From CAZICM01 sp964537685 (GTDB lineage Bacteria; Myxococcota_A; Polyangia; Polyangiales; Polyangiaceae): a DNA stretch of 64,000 nucleotides. Shown here one piece after another: positions 52,392 to 59,273 of this stretch. The position numbers and the translations under genes were made by a program. Each line of letters opens with the position of its first letter. The stretch's first letter is position 1. The stretch is taken from NCBI GenBank assembly GCA_964537685.1, contig CAZICM010000015.1, positions 116,893 to 180,892 on the forward strand, written 5' to 3'. The notes under the pieces are model-generated. The model did no database searches. It was not told the origin of the DNA and saw only the letters and a list, made by a program, of their open reading frames with translations.

Positions 52392-53824
52392 TGAATTGGC
52401 AGCATCGATCGGCGAGTTGGGCAGGTAAAGGCAGACTAAGCAGGCTGGGCGCGGGAATATGTACGGCGCTGCTTGCACTGTCGGTCGCGGGTGTTGCGGG
52501 AGCCGAGGTGAAGCGGGAAGGCGAATGGCCTGAAAGCGAAAAGCTTGTCTCGCTGGATTTACAAAACGTGCCCCGCGCAGAAGCGATTAAACAACTGGCT
52601 GATGCTGCTGAATGGAGCGTGATTGTTCACGTTCCGAATTCCGAAAAGGTCGATGTACACGTTAAAAACCAGCCTGCTTCCAAAGTCCTGGAGCTTTTGC
52701 TTTCCGATGGTTTGTATGTAGCCGAGCGCGACGGTTCGATGATTGCGATTGCGCGCGAGAGCGGTAGCGATTCTGCGGCGCCGCCGCCGCCCGCCCCGCC
52801 GCCGGTCCCAGCACCTCCCGCCGCAGCAAACCCACCTCCCGATACTCCCCAAGACGCAAAAGATTCAAGCGAAGCCAAGCCCAAAGAGCGCGGCAGCGAT
52901 CGCGTGGTTACGGGCGACAGCCTGGTGATTGCGGCGAATGAAGTCGTACACGATGTTGTTGTGCTGGGCGGCTCGCTCAAGATCATGGGCAAAGTGACAG
53001 GCGACATCATGGTGATGGGCGGCTCGGTACGCATCATGGATGGAGCGCACGTAGAAGGCGACGCGGGTGTTGTGGGCGGTTCGCTTTCGGTGGAAGACGG
53101 GGCACAAGTTGACGGCGATTTAGAAGTGGTGGGAGGAGCGCTGAAGCGGGGCGAGCATGCTCGTGTAGGTGGAGAAATCAAAGGGATTGGTCATTCTGGA
53201 AACACGCATTCGATAGGCGTGCACACAGAAGACGGCCATGCGGCGGTCCACACACCGGACGAAGGCGAAGCGCATGGAGTGACGATTTCACGGATGGCCG
53301 AAGAAACGGGCAGTGCAATCTCGAGCATGGCGCTATTATTTGTACTTGGCGCGGTGCTCTTGGCGCTGATTCCCAAGCGCATGGAAACGCTGAAGGTAGA
53401 AATCGCCTCGCGGCCGATGCGCAGTTTTGCGATGGGTGTTGTAGGAATTATTGGCGCGATTGTGATTGCAATTGCAATGTGTGTAACGATTATTGGAATT
53501 CCTTTTGCAATTATTGGAATGCTCTTAGGATTTTTTGCAGCATGGGGCGGTGTTTGCGCCGTATTAGAAACGGCGGGAAATGCCTTATTTGGGCACCGCA
53601 CGAAGAATGCTTATGTACATTTAGCCGCGGGCTGCGCATTATTTTTGCTGGTCACGGCGATACCCTTTGTAGGCGGCCTTATTTTCGCCGCTGTGTTTTT
53701 AATGGGAACGGGAAGCTTGGTATCGACGCGGCTCGCCGGATATTTAAGTGCGAGGACGAAATCGTCGGCCAATGCCAATGGGGGCGCTGCTCCTTATCGC
53801 ACGGCGCCTGTGGAAGCTGAGTAA
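52391..53824 (+). CDS. STN domain plus polymer-forming (bactofilin-like) membrane protein
   Basis: The start ATG at 52391 overlaps the anti-sigma stop by one base (TGATG); the product is 477 residues. A signal peptide ends near VAGVAGAEV. An STN (secretin/TonB N-terminal) domain lies at about 45-120 (LDLQNVPRAEAIKQLADAAE, LELLLSDGLYVAERDG). A Pro-rich linker leads to a right-handed beta-solenoid of the polymer-forming type at about 175-265 (VVLGGSLKIMGKVTGDIMVM, GGSVRIMDGAHVEGDAGVV). Three to four membrane spans end the protein (GVVGIIGAIVIAIAMCVTII and more). STN and bactofilin-like parts are normally separate. As the third gene of the sigma operon it may be its envelope-stress effector or sensor (inference). 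Confidence 0.82.
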   Translation: MNWQHRSASWAGKGRLSRLGAGICTALLALSVAGVAGAEVKREGEWPESEKLVSLDLQNVPRAEAIKQLADAAEWSVIVHVPNSEKVDVHVKNQPASKVLELLLSDGLYVAERDGSMIAIARESGSDSAAPPPPAPPPVPAPPAAANPPPDTPQDAKDSSEAKPKERGSDRVVTGDSLVIAANEVVHDVVVLGGSLKIMGKVTGDIMVMGGSVRIMDGAHVEGDAGVVGGSLSVEDGAQVDGDLEVVGGALKRGEHARVGGEIKGIGHSGNTHSIGVHTEDGHAAVHTPDEGEAHGVTISRMAEETGSAISSMALLFVLGAVLLALIPKRMETLKVEIASRPMRSFAMGVVGIIGAIVIAIAMCVTIIGIPFAIIGMLLGFFAAWGGVCAVLETAGNALFGHRTKNAYVHLAAGCALFLLVTAIPFVGGLIFAAVFLMGTGSLVSTRLAGYLSARTKSSANANGGAAPYRTAPVEAE

Positions 53825-55290
53825 TAGATCCCACCTCAAAAATTAACCGCCCCCCATATCATCGGCCGGTCCTGATCCTACACATGCCTTCTGGCAGGGT
53901 GGCTGTTCTTCCATTTCATGCCCCCGACATTCTTTGGCGTTCTTGTTCACCTTTACCGTCCTGGTTGGCACCTTCAATAGGCTGCTCCCCAAATCACCCA
54001 ATCCTCCTCTACCCCACTTCTTCATCCTGCGCCCAGCCCCAACACCCCTCCCACGCCTACAAAGCTATCTCATCGTGGTCCTCACCCTCCCGATCCATAC
54101 AAAAAACTCGCCCAGCCCTTCTTCCCGCCCCCACGATCGTCAATAAAAAACCACTCGATCATGAGCCTACACCCGGCCCAGTCCCCAAACAAGGTCCCCA
54201 AAGCCGGCCGCCGAACTCTTCCCGCTACAGATTTTTCGCCGCAACCCAAGCGCGCCCACCCCTATGCGCTCGGTTTTTTCTAACAACCCCTATCTCCCCC
54301 TTGACCCCCCCAAAACCCCGTTCAACTCCCACCCATGACACCCCTTAGACACCTGACTCGGTGGAACCGCCCTCGTCGATATGAACGACCCGGTTTCCCT
54401 ACTTTTGGGCACACTCGCTGAGCTCGCCGGCGCGAACAACCACGGACGAGTGCCTCGCGAAGAAGCGCCACGTCTGAATGCGCGCGTGAGCACAACTTCA
54501 CATGGATGACGCGAGGCGATGTAGACGCATTAATGGCGAAATTCTGCCTTTGTTTTCCTTGCGCGCCATGTGGGGACGCGGCGCAATTCCTGGGTTCTGC
54601 TTGAGATCACGGTATCCACGGGATCTTCGTAGCAGCGTTGAGGCGGGGCGCTGCGTTTGAGCTGGCAGATGGTTTCGCAAGGGGGAGAGTCTGTGAGTTC
54701 CAGGGCCGAGCCATTGGCGAAGGGCGGGACAGGGGGAGGGTATGCGGGCTGGCGGAGGAGGTGGGCGGGGTGGTGTTGTCTGGCGTTAGGGTGGAGCTTT
54801 GGGAGGAGAATTCAGTGGGTGGGGGAGTGGAGGATGGGGGAGCGGAGGCTGGGGTGGCGTGGGAAGGGAAGGCTTGGGGGATTTAGGGGACCATGTTTGG
54901 GAAGGGGCGTGTTGGAAGAGTGGCGATGTTCATTCTTTCGGGAGCTTATCTTGGAGCCGTTTGTTATGTTCCCACGGTTTGTCGATCTGGAGGTCGGTCA
55001 TTGCCCGTGCCCCGTCCTTGGGTTGCCCGCCGGATTCTTCCTTATTTGGATGCGCCTTGCAGTCAAAAATTGTTTTGCTGTTTGTCTTTCAGGCGCGGGG
55101 TGGGGCAAGAGCGGAAGATGCTTCACGGTGGCTTTGGAGACGGGATTTTGAGGTGCCATGGGGCAGCGGTGGCTTCAATCAGCGAGGGGAGAGCGGTGGT
55201 CGGTGTGTCGGAGCGAGCCTATGCATCCAGTGGAGCGCAACGCTTTCAGTGTGAACTAACAAGGACAAGAGCCTCCGAACGTGACCCTCA
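53825..55290. other. 1.47-kb interval without a supported gene; strand-asymmetric composition
   Basis: No frame here has convincing protein character. The plus strand is C-rich from about 53990 to 54330 and G-rich from about 54640 to 54900, so long frames there arise from composition. A 60-codon minus frame at 53843-54025 (with CRGHEMEEQPPCQKAC) could be a gene tail but has no further support. Around 54360-54640 the sequence looks like ordinary coding-type DNA broken by stops, possibly decayed. The region separates the sigma operon from the damaged accessory block. Confidence 0.6.
54722..54740 (+). other. G-quadruplex motif
   Basis: The sequence GGGCGGGACAGGGGGAGGG has four runs of three or more G separated by 1-3 bases, the canonical intramolecular G-quadruplex pattern. 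More G-runs follow to about 54895 (GTGGGTGGGGGAG and similar). Formation in vivo is not shown by sequence. Confidence 0.55.
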
Positions 55291-55968
55291 CTATATTTTC
55301 GTAGCATCCTTGATCCAAAGCTTGAGAAACGCTGTGCCGCGCGTCTCATCGGCGAGGTGGAGCCACCCCGGGGGCACAGCGTCTCCGAAGCCGTGAAACG
55401 TAACCATACACGTTCCAGGACGAGCGCGGACGAGGTACTTCTCGATGCGCACGATATCGCGTTCGGCGTGTTCGGGTGTTGACCGGGTCGTCCGGCCGAT
55501 CCCTTGTGTCGACACAGTGCCGGCTGCGAACGGATTGAAGAAGTAGAAGCCATCATAAGCGTCGAGGCTCAGCTCATCAAGCGATGCATGACGTATCTGG
55601 ACGCGGGGAATGGAGTATGCACGCAGTATCCCATTCGCAATGGTGACGAGTCCCTCCTGGAGCTCGATGCCGGTCAGGTCGAGATCGGCCGTGAGCACGG
55701 AAATAATGCAAAACTTTCCAACCCCGGCCCCCACGTCCAGTACGCGCCGGGCACCATGCTCAACGAAGAGGCGTGCAGCGCGTCGGGCGATCTCAACAGG
55801 GGTCCAGAATTGCTTGGAGAGCTGACGAACATGCTCGGGGTAGATGCAATCAAAAGCGACGTCCGTAACAGGGTGGCCTGCAATAAGGGAGGCAAGCATG
55901 TCGCGGTGAACTTCATCAAGCGAAGCGGAGCCGATCACGACTGATTTCTCCTCCAACTTCTTCGACAC
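55291..55968 (-). CDS. Class I SAM-dependent methyltransferase
   Basis: The 225-residue product has motif I VLDVGAGVGKFCII (near residue 95), an acidic residue at the end of the next strand (LTGIELQEGLV), and motif IV-like DGFYFFNPFAAG. Together these are the class I Rossmann methyltransferase signature. It begins MSKKLEEKSVVIGSASLDEV. The C-terminal half (TCMVTFHGFGDAVPPGWLHL) suggests a small-molecule or protein methylase; the substrate is unknown. A 73-codon frame upstream (to 55916) overlaps its start by 53 bp, so it might be translated by coupling. It is the last gene of the minus-strand accessory block. Confidence 0.82.
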   Translation of the reverse strand: MSKKLEEKSVVIGSASLDEVHRDMLASLIAGHPVTDVAFDCIYPEHVRQLSKQFWTPVEIARRAARLFVEHGARRVLDVGAGVGKFCIISVLTADLDLTGIELQEGLVTIANGILRAYSIPRVQIRHASLDELSLDAYDGFYFFNPFAAGTVSTQGIGRTTRSTPEHAERDIVRIEKYLVRARPGTCMVTFHGFGDAVPPGWLHLADETRGTAFLKLWIKDATKI

Positions 55969-56137
55969 AGCTCAACACCTCGCCTTTGAGCGAGAGGTGC
56001 CATGGGTGTGATGTGTCGCAAAATGTGGCAGCGCTCTCGTGGACTCCAGCATCGGGTAACCCAACAAGCCACCGGCGATGCCAGCTGGCATGCGGGGGCT
56101 GGTTGGGGTACTTTAATGCCATAACCATGACTCGCAC
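55916..56137 (-). CDS. Possible small protein overlapping methyltransferase start
   Basis: The frame begins with GTG at 56137 or ATG at 56128 and encodes about 70 residues: ALKYPNQPPHASWHRRWLVG, then LPDAGVHESAATFCDTSHPW. The mix of Trp, His and Pro is not typical of a chance frame, but nothing is recognised, and it could equally be the tail of a decayed gene. It overlaps the methyltransferase start in another frame. Confidence 0.35.
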   Translation of the reverse strand: MRVMVMALKYPNQPPHASWHRRWLVGLPDAGVHESAATFCDTSHPWHLSLKGEVLSCVEEVGGEISRDRLRFA

Positions 56138-56261
56138 GTTGAGACTGGTGAAGCTTACCGTGGCGACTAATCCTCAGCACTTCATGTTACCCTATTGGAG
56201 ATGTGTTCGCCCGTACCGAGCTGTCCTGAATGGGAATAAAAACCGGAACTGAAGTTTATCG

Positions 56262-56798
56262 CTATTGATCCGGCTCTTCGTGCCGCTGTTTCTCACGGTT
56301 TGCCCGCGTCGTACGGATCATAGCTGGAAAGAGATCCGGGTGCGCCTCGATGATCGCATCGAGCGCGTCATTCCGGGCCTCTAAACTCCTCTGGTCGCCA
56401 TTGAGTTGCTCGCGCATGAGCGATCGGATCACTTCGATCCTCTGCTCGTGAAAGTCTGTTTCTATGTCGAGCGTGAACGCATCGGGCAAGGGCTTGAAGT
56501 CCGACCCGAGGTGGCTTGTCACGAAAAAGCCGCTGTGCGTTGCACCCTGAGTTTGGCTCGTATGCTTGACGCGAAATCCGCGCCGTCCATCCCGCGAGAC
56601 GACGGCGAAAACAGGTTCCTCGGGGTCTTGACGAATGTCGCACATAGGGATGAAATCCGCGTCGGCTTCTAAGACCTCAGCCCGGAAGACCTCCGACCAG
56701 AAGGAGATGAGTGCATGGAAGCTCGTGATCTCATCGGCCCAATCATCGAATGGATATCCTGGATGGTGCAGGTACTTTACAAAAAGAGGATCTCTCAT
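56262..56798 (-). CDS. Hypothetical soluble protein, possible immunity partner
   Basis: The 178-residue product starts MRDPLFVKYLHHPGYPFDDW and includes SFHALISFWSEVFRAEV, then FAVVSRDGRRGFRVKHT. It is acidic in the first half, lacks a signal peptide or membrane span, and ends in a charged helix. No family is recognised. Its start overlaps the stop of the hydrophobic toxin-like gene by 4 bp (ATGA), the typical coupling of a toxin with its immunity gene, so that role is proposed from gene order and size only. Confidence 0.6.
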   Translation of the reverse strand: MRDPLFVKYLHHPGYPFDDWADEITSFHALISFWSEVFRAEVLEADADFIPMCDIRQDPEEPVFAVVSRDGRRGFRVKHTSQTQGATHSGFFVTSHLGSDFKPLPDAFTLDIETDFHEQRIEVIRSLMREQLNGDQRSLEARNDALDAIIEAHPDLFPAMIRTTRANREKQRHEEPDQ

Positions 56799-57385
56799 GA
56801 CAAAAATGCCGATATTGTTCCCATTACACCAATATCATAGCGAAATTCACGGTCAGCGCTCGCGCCCCCGCCACCTGCTCGGTAGTCCATGCGGCCTGGC
56901 GGTAAACCAGCAGGCGGCCTTTCAAGAATGTATTTTGCGGTCCTTGCGAAGGCGCCCAGCGCTAGGATCTGCTTCAATGCTCTCCTGCCAAGCGCATCGT
57001 CAAGCATCAGCTGGGTAGCACCAAGGAGGATAATCCCCTCATTCGCGAAGACTGTCCGCCCCTCCACAACGTAAGGCCCAAGGGACATCGTGGATCCGGA
57101 CGAACCACCTACGAGAACCCCCTGGGCCTGGATTATGACGAGGCACCATTTGCACGTCTTGCAGTCCTGTAATCTGCGCTGTTCCGCTTTGGACTTCTCG
57201 CCGACGCGCTCACGAACACGATCGACGTACTCTTTTTCTCTTGCCTTCTCGTCAAGGTAGTCACCGACGATATCAATAATTTTCTCAGCCGCGGCGACAA
57301 CAACGGCCGTTACAACAACCGCAGCGATAGCGGCGGCGATCACTTTTCCCAGACCCACGCCTATCGGGATCGCAATGGCAGGCAT
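56795..57385 (-). CDS. Toxin-like protein with hydrophobic N-terminal segment and CxxC
   Basis: I chose the ATG at 57385 (MPAIAIPIGVGLGKVIAAAI), whose first bases overlap the stop of the upstream gene; the product is 196 residues. A long Ala/Val hydrophobic segment (about 5-35) is followed by a highly charged helix, then DCKTCKWCLVIIQAQG and VLVGGSSGSTMSLGPY, and a C-terminus with DREFRYDIGV. In Myxococcota, short proteins with such an Ile/Val/Ala head, a Cys-pair linker and a compact C-domain are often export-linked toxins of polymorphic systems. I do not recognise the C-domain, so this is a tentative call. Stop/start overlaps with both neighbours show one operon. Confidence 0.6.
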   Translation of the reverse strand: MPAIAIPIGVGLGKVIAAAIAAVVVTAVVVAAAEKIIDIVGDYLDEKAREKEYVDRVRERVGEKSKAEQRRLQDCKTCKWCLVIIQAQGVLVGGSSGSTMSLGPYVVEGRTVFANEGIILLGATQLMLDDALGRRALKQILALGAFARTAKYILERPPAGLPPGRMDYRAGGGGASADREFRYDIGVMGTISAFLS

Positions 57386-57744
57386 CACCAACTCTCCTCT
57401 CTGACGATCTTTTTCAACAAAAAGTAAAGCGTTCTTGCCCGAGTTGTCGGTGAAACAAGCTCGTTCCCGAGCCATGTCTCAATCGCAGCATTCGAGAAAT
57501 TTTCATCAATAAAGAAAAAACATATTGTCATATATACATAACTATCATAGTGGTCAACACCGCGCATCGAAAAAAAGGTGTGCGCTCGCTCAAAGGCGTT
57601 CTCGAGCCGTGCTGACACGACGTGGGCGTCATGTGGTGCGTTCACCGCAATCTTTCGCCGAGCGTGCGCGATTACCTCACGTTTGAGTTCCGCGAGCTGT
57701 GCGGCACGAATGGACTTTCTGGTCTTGCTGTTGATTCGCATCAT
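57385..57744 (-). CDS. Hypothetical protein, 119 aa, upstream member of overlapping cassette
   Basis: The product is basic at the N-terminus (MMRINSKTRKSIRAAQLAEL), then helical, with FFSMRGVDHYDSYVYMTICF and ETWLGNELVSPTTRARTLYF. No signal peptide, membrane span or family is recognised. Its TGA overlaps the ATG of the toxin-like gene. It could be a chaperone, adaptor or antitoxin of that gene. Base composition is more A/T-rich than the neighbours (around 57520-57570), which hints at recent transfer. Confidence 0.55.
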   Translation of the reverse strand: MMRINSKTRKSIRAAQLAELKREVIAHARRKIAVNAPHDAHVVSARLENAFERAHTFFSMRGVDHYDSYVYMTICFFFIDENFSNAAIETWLGNELVSPTTRARTLYFLLKKIVREESW

Positions 57745-57846
57745 TTTCCTCGGAACTGGATACTCAGCGCCTACCGAGCGTCGGATGATAATGGGAGGTC
57801 CGCTCTGTCAAGCCCGAGCGACTCTTCTGCGCGTGACGAAGTAAGG

Positions 57847-58493
57847 TCAATGGATGTTGTGCCCACCGTCGTGCCTGTTCGTATTGCCGCCGAACCGCTT
57901 GATCTGCATGCATACGCCACCGATCGAATCGAATAAGTTGAGCGGTACAGGTAACACCTTGTGCTCCATTCCCGTCGCGATGCCCTGCCGCGCCGCTCTT
58001 TCGCGAGCATCAGTCTCATGCACGACTCGGCATCCTCACACGACAGCGGCAACAAACCGACAACCATGCGGTAATCCACCTCATCGAGATACAAGCTGCG
58101 CATGTAATCGAGGATGTCCAAAAGCTGCTGAACAGGCGCGCGCTGTGTGTCCGACAGCGCGGGCAGAAGCCGAGGGAAGGGGGCCGCGCCTTGTTCCGCG
58201 CGCAGACTTGCTGCGGCCTCGACCTGAAGGCAAATGCTCTCCACAACGCTGTCGAAGTAACGCGCGGCATTTTCTTCGTAGGGCCGAGGGAATACGACGA
58301 TGTGGTGCTGAGGACGTTTCTCACCGAGCGCCTGCAGAAACTTTAACACATGGGCAAGCGCTTCGGAAAGGCATCCAACCACAAGCGTCGGATCGTCGTC
58401 GTCCTGCTGGACGAACTCAGCAAGGTTCTCGCGTAGCTCTTCGAACTTCCGTTTCATTGTCGGTGTTATGAGACTATATTCTATTTTGCGCAT
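57847..58493 (-). pseudogene. Hypothetical gene with a single-base frameshift near 58000
   Basis: The ATG at 58493 opens a good protein frame (MRKIEYSLITPTMKRKFEEL, HHIVVFPRPYEENAARYFDS, DYRMVVGLLPLSCEDAESC) to MRLMLAKE. After that, this frame turns into Arg/Ser-rich nonsense. The neighbouring frame continues as a sensible C-terminus, AARQGIATGMEHKVLPVPLN, then LFDSIGGVCMQIKRFGG, and stops at 57847. One missing base at about 57995-58005 (in GAAAGAGCGGCG) explains this. The repaired product would be about 215 residues. No family is recognised. It may be a real mutation or an assembly error, since a gap lies within 1 kb. Confidence 0.65.
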
Positions 58494-58551
58494 ACCAACA
58501 ATACCTAAATCTACCTCGCTCTCACATGTACATCAGCAGTAGGCGTAGAAC

Positions 58552-58955
58552 TTACAATTGGCTGCTTGCACTCAACACTTCGGGGACTTCGTCGCAAAGT
58601 TTCATGTCCTTGGTCACATTCTTTGTCCACACGCGCACGATGAACATCAGAACCGCGCGCTGAACCCTCACGTTATCCAGCACATCGTGAACCCGCCCCC
58701 GCTTCGGGTCCATGGTGATGGGCGCATACTTGGTAACGGTGACCAATCCACGGAATTTGCCGATCTGTATGACGCACATGTAGTCATACTCGCTGCGCAA
58801 ACGGCTTTTTCCGTTCTAATCTGGACCACGACGAGCTCCGCGGCGACGGCTGCGGTCTGCTCTTTCGAAATTTTAACAGGCTTCGCTTCAGGTTCAGGCT
58901 GTGGTTTCCGGGAATTTGGATTCCAGGCATTGTGTTGCGTCTTGACGTTTCCCAC
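58552..58955 (-). pseudogene. Possible frameshifted gene (shift at an A5 run near 58810)
   Basis: A frame from GTG 58955 reads GNVKTQHNAWNPNSRKPQPE, then KISKEQTAAVAAELVVVQIR up to TEK. Beyond that the sensible sequence moves to another frame: YDYMCVIQIGKFRGLVTVTK, then DNVRVQRAVLMFIVRVWTKN, stopping at 58552. Adding one A to the five-A run (GGAAAAAGCC on the minus strand) joins them as RTEKSRLRSEYDYMCV. The repaired protein would be about 134 residues. Family unknown. The support is protein character of both halves only. Confidence 0.4.
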
Positions 58956-59005
58956 GCGCGGCGAATTCGCTTGGCCCGTGGGGCCGCATCGGGTAGGCTC
59001 CGCGC

Positions 59006-59200
59006 ATGATCGACGTTGTACCGCTGCGCTATGGGACNNNNNNNNNNNNNNNNNNNNNNNNNNNNNNNNNNNNNNNNNNNNNNNNNNNNNNNNNNNNNNN
59101 NNNNNNNNNNNNNNNNNNNNNNNNNNNNNNNNNNNNNGTCGATGGACTGGAGGCCCTTCGCGGGCAAATTAAAGGAGCGAAAGCTTGGCCGCCATCCTAG
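59006..59200 (+). CDS. Probable Rpn/PDDEXK-family nuclease, interrupted by assembly gap
   Basis: Only the ends are visible. The N-terminus MIDVVPLRYG fits the start of Rpn-like PD-(D/E)XK proteins common in Myxococcota, as I remember them (V-V-P-L-R-Y-G followed by a F-K-K helix). The C-terminus VDGLEALRGQIKGAKAWPPS fits their helical tail. Members are over 200 residues long, so the true gap must be far larger than 100 bases. Rpn-like proteins are recombination-promoting nucleases often spread by horizontal transfer. The call is tentative because the catalytic part is not seen. Confidence 0.45.
   Translation: MIDVVPLRYGXXXXXXXXXXXXXXXXXXXXXXXXXXXXXXXXXXVDGLEALRGQIKGAKAWPPS
59038..59137. other. 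Assembly gap (100 N)
   Basis: Exactly 100 undetermined bases, a placeholder, inside the Rpn-like gene. The real missing length is probably 500 bp or more if that gene is complete. Confidence 0.99.
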
Positions 59201-59273
59201 TTGCCAGGCCCTTTTTCGATTGGGTCGAGCCGAAGGCGTATTTGAGGGATGCCCTTCAATAGAACCGCCTAGC

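Noticed and set aside
53884..55396. Long plus-strand frames in the gene-poor interval
   Set aside because: Pro/Ser- or Gly/Trp-rich translations arise from C-rich and G-rich composition; no start signals or families.
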